From Paguma larvata (Eukaryota > Chordata > Mammalia > Carnivora > Viverridae), in contig CM057843.1 in the NCBI GenBank assembly GCA_030068075.1, positions 13,348,001 through 13,412,000 on the forward strand: a DNA stretch of 64,000 nt, in the 5' to 3' direction. A program made the translations under genes and the position numbers. Positions 38,747 through 49,120 of this stretch are shown here, piece after piece. The notes beneath the pieces are model-generated. The model was not told where the DNA came from. It ran no database searches and saw nothing but the letters and a program-made list of their open reading frames with translations. Each line of letters opens with the position of its first letter. Positions within the stretch are counted from its first letter, which is position 1.

Positions 38747-38938
38747 GGGGCGCGTGGGTGGCTCAGTGGATTAAGAGTCCATCTCCTGGTTTCGGCTCAG
38801 GTCATCACCTCACGGTCTGTGAGTGAGTTCGAGTCCCGAGTCAGGCTCGGCACTGACTGCCGAGCCTGCTTGGGACTCTCTCTCTCCCTCTCTCTGCCCT
38901 TCCCCTGCTCTTAAAATAAATAAACTTTAAGAATAAAA
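38747..38938 (+). mobile_element. tRNA-Lys SINE
   Basis: AAGAAATTCTCTCACA at 38731-38746, repeated with one change at 38939-38954. Confidence 0.94.
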
Positions 38939-39239
38939 AAGAAATTCTCTTACAAATTATAGTACATATCACCTTCAGTAAATTTTACATTGACAAAACA
39001 TGTTAAAAATGGAACCTGTCACTCATATTTCAATGGTGCAAAATGAAGCAAACAGTGTCTTTTCAGCATTTATTCCTGGCTCCCCACCAGCCAGGGTCCA
39101 GTCCGGGTCAGGAATTGTGTTCAGTAGTCTTTAGCCTCCCTCACCTTGAACACGTCCGTCGCCTTTTATGTAGGTGTGACATTGACATTTTTATGACATG
39201 GACATTTTTGAAGAATATGGCTCTTTTTTAAGAAATAAA

Positions 39240-39443
39240 GTTTATTTTATTTTACTTTAGTTTTTGAGAGAGAGAGAGAGAGCATGAACCGGGGAGGGGG
39301 CAGAGGAAGAGAGAGAGAAAATCTTAAGCAGTTTCCACGCACAGCATGGAGCCTGACACAGGGCTTGGTTCCACGACCTGAGATCATGACCTGGGCTGAA
39401 ATCAAGAGTCAGACGCTCAACCGACTGAGCCATCCAGGTGTGC
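39240..39443 (-). mobile_element. tRNA-Lys SINE, diverged
   Basis: Older minus copy ending CATCCAGGTGTGC, 25 bases from the next SINE. Confidence 0.85.
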
Positions 39444-39468
39444 TTTCTCTTTTTAAATAGAATTTTCC

Positions 39469-39690
39469 AGGGCGCCTGGGCGGCTCAGTCGGTTGAGCAT
39501 CCAACTTGGGCTCAGGTCATGATCTCGTGGTTCATGGGTTCGAGCCCCGCGTAGGGCTCTGTGCTGACAGCTCAGAGCCTAGAGCCTGCTTCGGATTCTG
39601 TGTCTCCCTCTCTCTCTGCCCCTCCCTAGCTCACTCTCTCTCTGTCTCTCTCAGAAATAAACATTAAAAAAAATAAAAAATTAAAAAAAT
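39469..39690 (+). mobile_element. tRNA-Lys SINE
   Basis: Perfect AAATAGAATTTTCC at 39455-39468 and 39691-39704. Confidence 0.95.
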
Positions 39691-39944
39691 AAATAGAATT
39701 TTCCTCATTTTGTGTTTGTCCGTTTCTTCATTATTAGATTCTGGCCGGGCATTCTCTGCCGGAAAGCCCTGTGCAGGTGATGCTGAGTCCTCCTTGGGGC
39801 ATTGCATCAGGAGGGGAACGGGGCCCATCGGTCTCTCCTCAGTGACATTGATTTTGATGCCTCGGTACAGTTGCCGTCTGACCGCCCCACTGCACGGCCA
39901 CTAGTTCCTTCCTTTTCACGCGTAAGCAATCACGCTCAGATTTT

Positions 39945-40180
39945 CTGAACACTTCTTTTTCTTGTGATGAGATACACAGAACACAAAACGAGCATTTCAG
40001 CGGTTTGTAAGTGTCTCTTTAGTGGCATCGAGTACATTCCTATTGTCGTGCACCCTTCCCCACTATGGCTTTCCGGGCGTTTCTCGACATCCCGAACTGA
40101 AACTCTGCAGCCCTTAACGCCCTCCGGAATAGTTTTATTCCCACCACTTCTGACACCGAACAGTTCTCCAGCTCCCTTGT
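39945..40180 (-). mobile_element. L1 3' end, antisense
   Basis: GTGGCATCGAGTACATTCCT, ATTGTCGTGCACCC and CTGAAACTCTGCAGCCC in the usual reversed order. Confidence 0.6.
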
Positions 40181-40184
40181 CACC

Positions 40185-40908
40185 AGCTGGGTGTCCTACA
40201 ATGTATGGCAATTGTGACGCTGCCTGGAATTTGTGCAGGCCCCGCAGGTCGAGGGCTCCGTCCTGCAAGACTGCCCCCGGCTTCAGACACCAGCCACAAG
40301 TTCCAGGTTGTCGCTGGTACTTCTGACCAACCGGCTGGAGACCAGGAGTCCCCCCGGCCCTCGGCTCAGGTCCAGTGACTTGTTAGAATGACTCACAGGA
40401 CCTGGGAAGCCTCTTTACTTACGATTACCAGTTTACGATGAAGGCTAGAATTTGGGAACAGCCAAATGGAAGAGATGCGTAGGTCAAGGCGTGGGAGGTG
40501 TCATGGAGTTTCCATGCCCGCCCCGGGCAAGTCACCCTTCCGGCACGTCTGTGTGGTCGCCAACTCAGAAACTCTTCCAAGAGGGTTGTGAACGGGTTTC
40601 TATGGAGGCTTCATCATGCAGGCATGGCCGATAAAGTCACTGGCCTTGGTGATTCAGGAGTCTCCAGCCCTTCTCACCTCCATGGAGACTGGGGGCAGAG
40701 GCTGAAAGTTCCCGGCCTCTAATCATGCCTTGGTTTTTCAGGGAACCGGCTCCCATGCCAACGCTGTCGAGGGGCCCACCAAAAGTGTGGCCTCATTAGG
40801 ACGAAAGATGTTCCTTTGACTCAGGAAACTCCAAGAGATGTAGGAACTCTGTGTTGGAAACTGGAGACAAAGACCAAAGATACATTTTTTATTATAAAAT
40901 ACACTCTC
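40185..40908 (+). mobile_element. LTR-like element, copy 2
   Basis: Same family and orientation as 17911-18720: CACCAGCTGGGTGTC, AGACACCAGCCACAAGTTCC, AACAGCCAAATGGAAGAGAT, GGAACTCTGTGTTGGAAACT, TTTATTATAAAATACACTCT at the end. Less interrupted than copy 1. Confidence 0.55.
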
Positions 40909-41134
40909 GGGGCATCTGGGTGGCTCAGTCAGTTAAGCATCTGACTTTAGCTCAGGTCATGATCTCACAATTTGTGGAGTTCGAGCCCCACGTCAGGCTC
41001 TGTACGGACAGCTCAGAGCCTGGAGGCTGCTCCAAATTCTGTGTCTCCCTCTCTCTCTCCGCTCATGCTGTCTCTCTCTCTCAAAGATAAATAAACATTA
41101 AAAAATAATAAAATAAAATAAAATAAAATAAAAG
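40909..41134 (+). mobile_element. tRNA-Lys SINE with (AAAAT)n tail
   Basis: ACACTCTC at 40901-40908 and 41135-41142. The A-tail became an AAAAT repeat at about 41100-41131. Confidence 0.93.
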
Positions 41135-41144
41135 ACACTCTCTC

Positions 41145-41247
41145 TGGGGCACCTGGGTGGCTCAGTTGGCTGAGGGGCAGACACAGGGCTCCATCTCATG
41201 ACCGTGAGATCGTGACCTGATGAGCTACTCGGGAGCCCCAGAGAGTG
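41145..41247. mobile_element. Rearranged SINE: head-to-head fusion
   Basis: Starts as a plus head (GGGGCACCTGGGTGGCTCAG) and after about 30 bases switches to minus-head sequence (ACCGTGAGATCGTGACCTGA) ending GGAGCCCC. CTCTCTGGGGC at 41140-41150 is the inverse of GCCCCAGAGAG at 41235-41245. Confidence 0.8.
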
Positions 41248-41249
41248 CG

Positions 41250-41452
41250 TTTTATTTATTTTTTTATTTACATTTTTTTTCAATGTTTTATTTATTTTTG
41301 AGCGAGCGCAAGCAGGGGAAGAGCAGAGAGAAGGGGACAGAGGATCTGAAGCAGCCTCTGCCCTAACAGCGTTAGCGAGCCCGGACGTGGGGCTCGAACT
41401 CACGAACCACAAGATAATGACCTTAACTGAGGTTGCCCCTCAGCCAACTGAG
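41250..41452 (-). mobile_element. tRNA-Lys SINE, partner in a foldback
   Basis: Minus copy whose head is replaced. TGCCCCTCAGCCAACTGAG at 41434-41452 is the exact inverse of 41161-41179. Confidence 0.8.
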
Positions 41453-41621
41453 CGTGAGCAGGAGAGGGGCAGAGAGAGAGAGGGAGACACAGAATCTGAA
41501 GCAGGCTCCAGCCTCCGAGCTGTCGGCACAGAGCCCGACATGGGGCTTGAACACTCGAGCCTTGAGATCATGACCTGAGCTGAAGTTGGACGCCTAACTG
41601 ACTGAGCCACCCAGGTGCCCC
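41453..41621 (-). mobile_element. tRNA-Lys SINE lacking its tail
   Basis: Begins abruptly in the CT-rich body (CGTGAGCAGGAGAGGGGCAG) joined directly to the previous element; head complete at 41621. Confidence 0.85.
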
Positions 41622-42210
41622 TCTTTTCTCTTGTTTTACCCATCCCCCACCCACCTCCCCTCTGGTAACCATCGGATTGTTCTCCACAGTTAAGATCTGT
41701 TTCTTGGTGGGGGGCGCCTGGGTGGCTCAGTCAATTGAGCACCCTACTTTGACTCAGGGGCTCAGGTCATGATCTCCCAGTTCATGAGTTCAAGCCCGGC
41801 GTCAGCTCTGTGCTGACAGCTCAGAGCCTGGAGCCTGCTTTGGGTTGTGTTTCCCTCTCCGGCTCTCTCTGCCCCTCCCCCACTCGTATCAATTTCTCAC
41901 AAATAAAGAAACATTTAAAAATTAAAAAAATATATATCTGTTTCTTGATTTGTCTCTCTCTTTTTCCTTTGTTCATTTGTCTTGTTTCTTAAATTCTGCG
42001 TCGGAGGGAAATCAAAGTCACACGGTATTTGTCTGTCTCTGACTGACCGATTTCATGGAGCGTCGTACTCTCTAGCTCCATCCATGTTGTTGCCAATGGC
42101 ACGATTTTGTTCTTTTTTTTGTGACTGAAAGGTATTCCATTGTATATGGATACCACAACGTCTTTATCCATTCACCTCCCAAGGGACACCATCCTTTCTT
42201 ACTAAAACTT
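41622..42210 (-). mobile_element. L1 3' end, antisense
   Basis: CCTCTGGTAACCATCGGATT, then past a SINE CTAGCTCCATCCATGTTGTT and AGGTATTCCATTGTATATGG: a carnivore L1 3' region read in reverse. Confidence 0.75.
41706..41935 (+). mobile_element. tRNA-Lys SINE inside L1
   Basis: Perfect ATCTGTTTCTTG at 41694-41705 and 41936-41947. The CTCAGG motif is duplicated in its head (GACTCAGGGGCTCAGGTCAT). Confidence 0.95.
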
Positions 42211-42746
42211 AATACTTTTTTTTCCCTTCATTAAGCACTTCCTGGTGGCTGTAAGCTCTTGACTCGATTCCAGAGGCCCCCCCCCCCCCCCGCAATTTGT
42301 TTCTGTCAGTTTTCCGCTAATGATTGCTTCAGTGGAGGCAATGACCCTTGGACTTCTTACACTTCCATTCTCTGTTGCTACCTTCTCTCTTCCTCTGATT
42401 TTTCAAGATTTTCTGTTTTTCTTAGTCAGCTGTTGTTGTTGTTGTTTCTAGCTACTTCTTATCATGGATAGTGCTACTAAAAACATCTGCAGAGAAATTA
42501 CATGTTTTCCCTTTGGGGATAGATTTCCTTGGAATTTATTCCCCGATGGGGAATTCTCGGGCCAAAGAAAATAACAGTTGTACGACTCTGGTTAAATATT
42601 ACCAATCGCTGTAGAAAGATTTGCTCGACTCGCCAACACACACACACACACATTCCTCCAATCTTTGTTTTTCTTTTGAAGCTATCAGCATCTGTGCTTT
42701 TTTTTTTTTTTTTTTAATACCTATTCTTTTTAAAGTGTAATTATTG
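42211..42746. other. Intergenic, probably further decayed L1
   Basis: AT-rich with a run of 15 C at about 42277-42291, an (AC)n at about 42640 and a T run near 42700. No gene seen. Confidence 0.4.
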
Positions 42747-42955
42747 GGGCGCCTGGGTGGCTCAGTCGGTTAAGCGGCCGACTTCGGCTCAGGTCATGAC
42801 TTGCGGTCTGTGAGTTCGAGCCCCGCGTGGGGCTCTGTGCTGACAGCTCAGAGCCTGGAGCCTGCTTCGGATTCTGTGTCCCCCTCTGTCTCTGCCCTCC
42901 TCCTGCTCACGCTCTGTCTCTATGTCTCAAAAATAAATAAACCTTAAAAAAAATA
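42747..42955 (+). mobile_element. tRNA-Lys SINE
   Basis: Near-consensus young copy. TAAAGTGTAATTA before it resembles TAAAGTGTATTTA after it. Confidence 0.92.
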
Positions 42956-42957
42956 AA

Positions 42958-43162
42958 GTGTATTTATTTTGAGAGAGAGAGAAGGAGAGAGCACACTCAT
43001 GTGGAGAAGGGGCAGAGAGAGGGAGAGAGAGAGAATTCCAAGCAGGCTCTGCACCGTCAGCGCGAAGCCTGACACGGGGCTCAAATCCACAAACCCCAAG
43101 ATCATGAGCTGAGGGGAAATCAAGAGTCGGACATTTAACCAACGGAGCCACCCACGCGCCCC
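42958..43162 (-). mobile_element. tRNA-Lys SINE, tail-to-tail with the previous
   Basis: Minus copy whose tail meets the tail of the plus copy; the plus copy inserted at its A-tail. Confidence 0.9.
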
Positions 43163-43599
43163 TGCTAACACTTAACGCATCTTCTCGATGTGTGTTTGCA
43201 TTTACTAAGGAAGAAACTTGGAAAGTTCAAGTCACTTGAGGTTCTACAGCAAAAAGGCAGATGAGGGCTGACTGGCCAGAGCAGTCCACGTTCTATGAGC
43301 CCCGTGGGTCCCACGTTGGGTCATGACCCGTACCACCTCAGGAATGAAGAAAATATACAGGTCTTCCCCAGAGGGAAGAGTGTTGGATGATGGTGGTGGT
43401 GGCGGTGGTATAGTGTTTCCAAATCCCCAAATTCCTACAGAAAAACAGTTCAACCAAGTGAGCACACCCGAATCTCACAGACTAAAGTCACAACAGAGCC
43501 AGTGACAAGGACTCAAACCGTCACGAAGGCGCGCTAGGGTGCCTAGGAGCCCTCCTGGGGGCGTCTGTCAGAACATTTTTGGAGGATTAAAAATGGCCC
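43163..43599. other. Intergenic unique sequence
   Basis: Contains a (TGG)n stretch near 43390-43410. Nothing else recognised. Confidence 0.4.
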
Positions 43600-44115
43600 C
43601 GAATCTTTTAAAAATCCCTCTCACTAGGGGTTATGTTATCTTCCCTCGAACTGGAGTGGCCTCTGTGGCTGCTTTGATTACTAGAATACCAAGAAATGAT
43701 AACGTGTGGGGTGTGGGTATCCGGGCTCAGGCCCTAAGAACCTTGCGGCTTCTCCTTCCTGTCCCACCCACCCCGGGGCGAGCTCTCTGCCAATGCCAGA
43801 AGTCGGGCTACTCTAAGGAAACCCACGCCAGCCGCAAAGAAAGGTCGCATGGAGAGAGGTCAAGGCCTGACCGGCCCCTGGCGGGTCGAGCCCATCCGAG
43901 TCCAGATACTGGACAGGTGAGCCAAAGCCGGCAGCCTTTGGAAAATTCCAGCCCCAGCCACCGTCTGACTGCAACTATAGGAGAGACCGAAGGGGAAAAC
44001 CACCCAGCTGAGCCCCATCAACGAACGGAACTTTGACACATTAAAAGATTGTTCTATGCCTTTCCGTTTTATGAAGAATTGTTATGTAACCAGAGATAAC
44101 CAGCCCTAGCCCCTC
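43600..44115 (+). mobile_element. MaLR-type LTR
   Basis: Ordered matches to old MaLR LTR features: CTTGCGGCTTCTCCTTCCT, CAGCCCCAGCCACCGTCTG, CTGCAACTATAGGAGAGACC, AAACCACCCAGCTGAGCC and an AACCAGAGATAACCAG end. A long frame across it (43539-44036) is incidental. Confidence 0.6.
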
Positions 44116-44368
44116 GCAGCAGGAAGCCGGACCGCCAGCTGCAGGAGATCCTTAGAAATTCTGATTCTTTGAGCTAGACCCTGAAGGGCAGAATCTGCCT
44201 TGCAGCTCGACCCTCCAACCATCGTTCATACCTTTCTCTTTGCACGGGCTTGCTGCTGCTCTGAGCGGTCCTCACGGTCGGCCCCCGTGTAAAGCCACTC
44301 TGGACGCTCGTGTTTTTTCTGTCACTCGCCCTGAGTATGTTCCTACTGCTGCACGCAGGAGGGTGGTT

Positions 44369-44399
44369 TGGGTTTTTTTTTTTTTTTTTTTTTTTTTTT
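44369..44399. repeat. T homopolymer
   Basis: About 30 T before an antisense L1 piece; probably an old A-tail. Confidence 0.9.
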
Positions 44400-44461
44400 G
44401 AGATATAACCCACATACCATAAAACTCACTATTTTCTTTTATTGTGATTATTTATTTTATT

Positions 44462-44672
44462 TTTTATTTTTTAAATGTTTAGTTTGGAGAGATAGAGAGG
44501 CAGAGCGCTAGTCGGGGAGGGGCAGAGCGAGAGGGAGACACAGAATCACAAGCAGGCTCCAGGCTCTGAGCCGTCAGCACAGAGCCCGACATGGGGCTTG
44601 AACTCCCAAGCTGTGAGATCATGACCTGAGCCGAAGTCGGGTGCTTAACCGACTGAGCCATTCAGGTGCCCC
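44462..44672 (-). mobile_element. tRNA-Lys SINE
   Basis: Minus copy in the tail region of the short-form element 44680-44798. Confidence 0.92.
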
Positions 44673-44679
44673 TGTAATT

Positions 44680-44798
44680 ATTTTTTTAAGAAGCCTTTAC
44701 ACCCAGCACAGAGCCCAATGTGGGACTTGAACTTATGACCCCGAGATCAAGACTCAGCTGAGATCAAAAGTCTCAGAAACTTGAATCAAGCTGCCCTT
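44680..44798 (-). mobile_element. Short-form tRNA SINE, oldest in cluster
   Basis: With 44462-44672 it is bounded by perfect AAAACTCACTATTTT at 44421-44435 and 44799-44813. Confidence 0.8.
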
Positions 44799-44813
44799 AA
44801 AACTCACTATTTT

Positions 44814-45020
44814 ATTTTACTTTATTCTTTGGAACGTGTATTTATTTTTGAGAGAGAGGGAAAGCAAGGGGGAGGGGCAGAGAACAAAGGAGACAGAGGA
44901 TCCGAAGCAGGCTCTGCACTGACAGCACAGAGTCCCAATCGGGGCTCGAACTCATGAGCCAGGAGATTATGACCTGAGCTGAAGTCGGACGCTCAACCAA
45001 CGGAGCCCCTAGGTGCCCCT
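44814..45020 (-). mobile_element. tRNA-Lys SINE reusing the same target
   Basis: Bounded by AAAACTCACTATTTT (44799-44813) and AAAACTCACTCTTTT (45021-45035). Confidence 0.92.
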
Positions 45021-45264
45021 AAAACTCACTCTTTTGATGTGTACAGTTCAGCAGTTTTTAGTCGATTCACAAGGTTGTGCCTTGCACCACCCTCACCACC
45101 ATCCAATTTCAGAACACTTTCTTCACTCCCAAAAGGAGTTAGTAGTCACACCCCTTCCCTCTCTCCCCCATTCTCCTCAACCCTCTGCCTCTGGCAACCG
45201 CTGATCCGCTTGCTGTCTCTAGAGACTCACCCACTCTGGATATTTCACAGAAAGAAAATCACAG

Positions 45265-45677
45265 GGGCGCCTGGGGGGCTCAGTCGGTTGAGCGTCCCGA
45301 CTTAGGTTCAGGTCACGATCTCACGGTTCATGAGTTTGAGCTCCACGTCGCTGCTGTCAGCGCCGAACCTGCCTCAGATCCTCTGTCTCCCTGTTTCTGT
45401 CCCTCCCCTGCTTGCATTCTCTCTCAAAAATAAACATTAGGGGCACCTGGGTGGCTCAGTCGGTTGAGCAGCCGACTTCAGCTCAGGTCATGATCTCACA
45501 GTCTGTGGGTTCGAGCCCCACGTTGGGCTCTGTGCTGACGGCTCAGAGCCTGGAGCCTGCTTCGGATTCTGTGTCTCCCTCTCTCTGCCCCTCCCCTGCT
45601 CACACTCTGTCTCTTTCTCTCAAAAATAAATACACATAAAAATTTTTTTTTAAAAATAAACATTAAAAAAAAGAGAG
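45265..45677 (+). mobile_element. tRNA-Lys SINE (outer of nested pair)
   Basis: Target duplication AGAAAATCACAG at 45253-45264 and 45678-45689. The copy itself runs to about 45439, and its tail continues after the inner copy. Confidence 0.92.
45440..45651 (+). mobile_element. tRNA-Lys SINE (inner)
   Basis: Duplicates tail sequence AAAAATAAACATTA (45426-45439, 45652-45665) of the outer copy. Confidence 0.95.
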
Positions 45678-45883
45678 AGAAAATCACAGATTATGTTGCC
45701 TTCCGCATCTGTTTTCTTTCACTTAACGCAATGCTTTCGAGGTTAATGTTTGTTTCAATACATAGTTTACCTAACCTTTGCTCAGTTGTTCTTCTTCTTT
45801 ATGCTGTTACTGTCACAAAGTAAAGATATATTGTGTGCCTGTCCACATAGATTTATAAGTATTACTTTATGTAGTTGTCTTTT

Positions 45884-45992
45884 TTATGCTCATTTATTTT
45901 TTACTGACCTCTACACCCAACGTGGGGCTCAAACTTATAACCTTGAGATCACGAGTCCCACGCTCTCCTCCTGAGCCAGCCAGGGGCCCCTG
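45884..45992 (-). mobile_element. Short-form tRNA SINE
   Basis: Perfect TGTAGTTGTCTTTT at 45870-45883 and 45993-46006. Confidence 0.93.
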
Positions 45993-46020
45993 TGTAGTTG
46001 TCTTTTAAGTCGGATACGAA

Positions 46021-46240
46021 GGGGCGCCCGGGTGGCTCCGTCGATTAAGCGTCAAACTTCGGCTCAGGTCATGATCTCGTGGTTCGTGGGTTCGGGCCCT
46101 GCGTTGGGCTCTGTGCCGACAGCCCAGAGCCTGGATCCTGCTTCGGATTCTGTGTCTCCCTCTCTCTCTGCCCTTCCCTTGCTCATGCTCTGTCTCTATG
46201 TCTCTCAAAAATAAATAAACATTAAAAACATAATAAAAGA
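46021..46240 (+). mobile_element. tRNA-Lys SINE
   Basis: Full copy, head GGGGCGCCCGGGTGGCTCCG, tail AAAAATAAATAAACATTAAA. Confidence 0.92.
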
Positions 46241-46984
46241 AATCAGATGTGAAAAGAAGAGGAGCTTCGACCTAAAACTGCGATCGCACCGGCTCCTGTG
46301 TTTACCTGTGTAGTTACCAGGATTCAGAACAGTGTGGAGAAGCGGGGAGGATGATTGGGGTCGGGGAGGGAGGTGCCCGGCACACAGAGACTAGCTGCTC
46401 ACCGGGATGATTTGGAGATGGGTCCACTTGGTGCCAAGCTCAGGCCGGTCACCCATGGTTGCAGAAACACCTTGGCACCCTGGATTGAGTGAGTCGCCCT
46501 GGTGACTGCTGGCAGTCAGGGAAGAAGCCATTCTAAGGAAGAAGGGCAGAGCAGACGGAATCGCAGAGCCTGATCACACCCCTCCTGAAGCTCATCTCGC
46601 TCCAGGCCACAAATCCTCTGTACTGTTAGGATCCCCGTCGCCTGGGCCTGACGGTACCCTGACTGCAGCTTCTCCCCGTCTCTCTTCTCACGCCCCACGC
46701 CTTTGCCCTCGGCCCCCTCTCCACTTCGAATACCCTTCCCTCACGCCCACCTGGTGCAAACCTAGTTATCCTTCAATATCCTTCTCGGTGACGTTTTCTC
46801 TAATTCCAGTTGGGGCTGAGTCTTCTTCAGCACGACCAGAGGTCCGGGGGGCCAGGCTGCTATGGTGTAATCACTGTGCCGTCGTGATCAGTTCTTGATC
46901 TGTGTCCGTCACTGGGCCGCAGACTCCTCCGGGGAAGGGCGGTCCAATTTTCTCTTGACCCTCAACCTCCGGCACAGAGCTCGG
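46241..46984. other. Intergenic, L2-like in part
   Basis: The segment 46730-46980 has the style of a reversed L2 (CCTTCTCGGTGACGTTTTCT, GGCACAGAGCTCGG). No gene. Confidence 0.35.
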
Positions 46985-47225
46985 TCTAAACCTTCGCGAT
47001 CGATTCATCCATGTTGATAAATGCAGCAGTGGCTGCATTTCATCACTTCATTGCTCTGTAAGATCCCGCGGTATCGTGCCGTAGTGTATTGGACCGTTCT
47101 CCTGTGTCGGCTGATCGCTGAGGTCATTTCCATCTTTTTTGCTCTAACAAGTAATGGTGCCCAGAACACTCCTTTGCATGCCTCCTTTTCTTTTTGCTAG
47201 GATGTTGTTTCAGCGCTAGGTCATA
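46985..47225 (-). mobile_element. L1 3' end, antisense
   Basis: Weak match: AAGATCCCGCGGTATCGTGC, TTTTTGCTCTAACAAGTAAT. Confidence 0.4.
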
Positions 47226-47229
47226 GGGG

Positions 47230-47675
47230 CGTGAATTCCAGTGGCGTCGTTGGCTGGACGATGGCCGCCAACGATATCAAGTCTTTATCCCCGGAACCTT
47301 GTAAGTATTACCTTCTTCGGGAAAAGAGTCTTCGTAGACGTGATTAAGTTAAGGGTCTTGGGATGAGGATTTCCTCCTCGTAGGCAGGAAGCAGAGAGAG
47401 AGCTGATGGGCACACAGAGAAGGCAGTGTGTAGACGGAGGCAGAGATCGGAGTGATCCAGTCACAACCAGAGGAAGGCTGGAACCCGGAAGAGGGGACCA
47501 AATTCTCCTTTGAAGCCTCTGGAGGGATCGAGGCCCTGGTGACTCCTTGATTCCGGCCCCGCCCTACCGGTTTCAAACTTCCCGCCTTCAAAACATCAAG
47601 TTGACAAATGCATGTTGCTTTAAGCCACCCGTTTGTCACAGCAGCTGCAGGAAACAAACACAAATGCTTGGACAA
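47230..47675 (+). mobile_element. MaLR-type LTR
   Basis: GACGTGATTAAGTTAAGGGT, AGACGGAGGCAGAGATCGGA and the terminal TTTAAGCCACCCGTTTGTCA, then CAGCAGCTGCAGGAAACAAA: the typical end of a MaLR LTR. Confidence 0.65.
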
Positions 47676-47717
47676 GATCGAAGGTGGCGCCTCGGGCTGG
47701 GGGGGGGGGAGGGGGTG

Positions 47718-47847
47718 GGGGCGCCTGGCCGGTTCTGTCAGTAGAGCACGTGACTCTTGATCTCGGGGTTGTGAGTTCGAGCCCCAGGTTGGGTGGAGAG
47801 ATTACTTAAAAACAAAATCTTTAAAAAAAAAAAAAGAAAGAAAGAAG
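47718..47847 (+). mobile_element. Short-form tRNA SINE
   Basis: Follows a G-rich run (47699-47720). Head GGCGCCTGGCCGGTTCTGTC, ending GGGTGGAGAGATTACTTAAA. Confidence 0.87.
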
Positions 47848-48017
47848 TTGGTTTCTCTTACGCATGTAAGCCTGAGCACGGACAGCCCGGGGTTGCCATG
47901 GTGTCCCCACAGCCGACGGTGATTCAGGCCGGCTAAACTTTCTGTGTTCCCATCCCTAGGGTGGGCCCCTGTCCTCACACTCCAAGAAGTCACTCCAGCG
48001 CCACCTCCCGTGGCTTT

Positions 48018-48246
48018 TATTTTTAATTTTTTGAATGTTTATTTGTTTTTGAGAGAGAGACAGAGAGAGTGCGTGTGCACGAGCAGAGGGGGGGCAGAGA
48101 GAAGGGGAGAGAGGGAGCCCCAGGCTCCACGCCCTTAATGCAGAGCCGGACCGGACGTGAGGCTCGATCCCACAAACCAGGAGATCATCACCTGAGCCAA
48201 ATTCAAGAACCAGACGCTGAACGGACCGAGCCACCCAGGCACCCCT
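48018..48246 (-). mobile_element. tRNA-Lys SINE
   Basis: Complete but diverged minus copy ending GGCACCCCT. Confidence 0.88.
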
Positions 48247-48854
48247 ACCCAAGGAATTTTTTGTACGTTAATGTAGACCCCTAGGATCCTGGGGGGCAGG
48301 ATAACGTTAAGCTGAGATTGACTTTTGTCTTTAGCAAAGTGTCATCAACCAGACAGCTGAGCCCCCAGAGGAACGTCGCTCTGCCCATCTCAAGGACTTC
48401 TTAATGGCCTGTAGGTGGTAAGCATATTTAACTTTTTTTTCCTTTGGCCTTCGTGTCCCACACAAAGGACAAGGAGCCAAGGATCACGACGGACTGCCAG
48501 CGATCACCGGAGCCCGGGGTCAGCCTGGCTGGGCTGGAAGGGTAGAAGGCTGCAGCCAGGAAGCTCGACGGGTGGGGGGGGGGTGGTGGGGAGATGTGCA
48601 GAGGCCTGGACCCAAGTTCATTCTGGGCTGGCCTGTTTGCCTGTTCAGTTGGCTCTGGGCTTGATCTCTGGGGACGGGGGAGACGGCCTTGCTGTTTGGG
48701 GAGGCATGAAGTTCTCCCTTAGACGAAACGATGCTTGCAGTGTGACTCTTTTCTCTCCCTATGCCGTGCTCAAGTGATGGAGACTGGGCTGTGTTGCAAA
48801 TAATCATTTTCTTGTTGTCGTTGTGAACAACAACAAAAAAAAAGGCAAGGAAGG
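48247..48854. other. Intergenic unique sequence
   Basis: No element identified; a G run at 48572-48591. Confidence 0.4.
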
Positions 48855-49005
48855 ATCCTGCCTTAGAGACTTTGGAGGGAGAGGAGTCCTGCCCACACCA
48901 TGGCTTCTGACTTGGAGCTTCCAGGACCATAAAAGAATACATTTCTGTTATTCTAGGCCCCCCAGTGTGGGGCATTTTGTTATGGCATCCCACAAAGCTA
49001 ATACA
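48855..49005 (+). mobile_element. MaLR-type LTR 3' end
   Basis: AATACATTTCTGTTATTCTA, then a GGGGCATTTTGTTATGGCA block and an AAGCTAATACAA end. Confidence 0.55.
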
Positions 49006-49120
49006 AGCACCTACTGTGTGCTAGACACTGTGTCAAGTCCTGGAGACACAGTGAAAAAGTGAGCCAACACTCTCGTCCTTAAGAGCCCTCGCTCGGTCTA
49101 GTGGGGGAGGCGGACTTGTG
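49005..49120 (-). repeat. L2-like relic
   Basis: GCACCTACTGTGTGCTAGAC, AAGTCCTGGAGACACAGTGA. Confidence 0.6.

Larger units (their letters stand above)
37605..39925 (-). mobile_element. L1 3' end, antisense, broken up by later insertions
   Basis: Pieces 37605-37725, 38655-38746, 38955-39235 and 39705-39925 continue one antisense L1 (for example GACATGGACATTTTTGAAGA, TCTTCATTATTAGATTCTGG). The gaps are filled by an AT tract, a Tigger-like element and SINEs. Confidence 0.6.
44400..45740 (-). mobile_element. L1 3' end, antisense, interrupted by five SINEs
   Basis: Fragments 44400-44435, 45021-45252 and 45690-45740 read as one antisense L1: GTGTACAGTTCAGCAGTTTT, GGCAACCGCTGATCCGCTTG, TTTCACTTAACGCAATGCTT. 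Confidence 0.7.

Noticed and set aside
43539..44036. 165-codon plus-strand frame
   Set aside because: It lies almost wholly within a MaLR-type LTR and shows no protein domain.
48520..48993. 157-codon minus-strand frame
   Set aside because: Crosses unique sequence into an LTR end; no recognisable domain or splice context.
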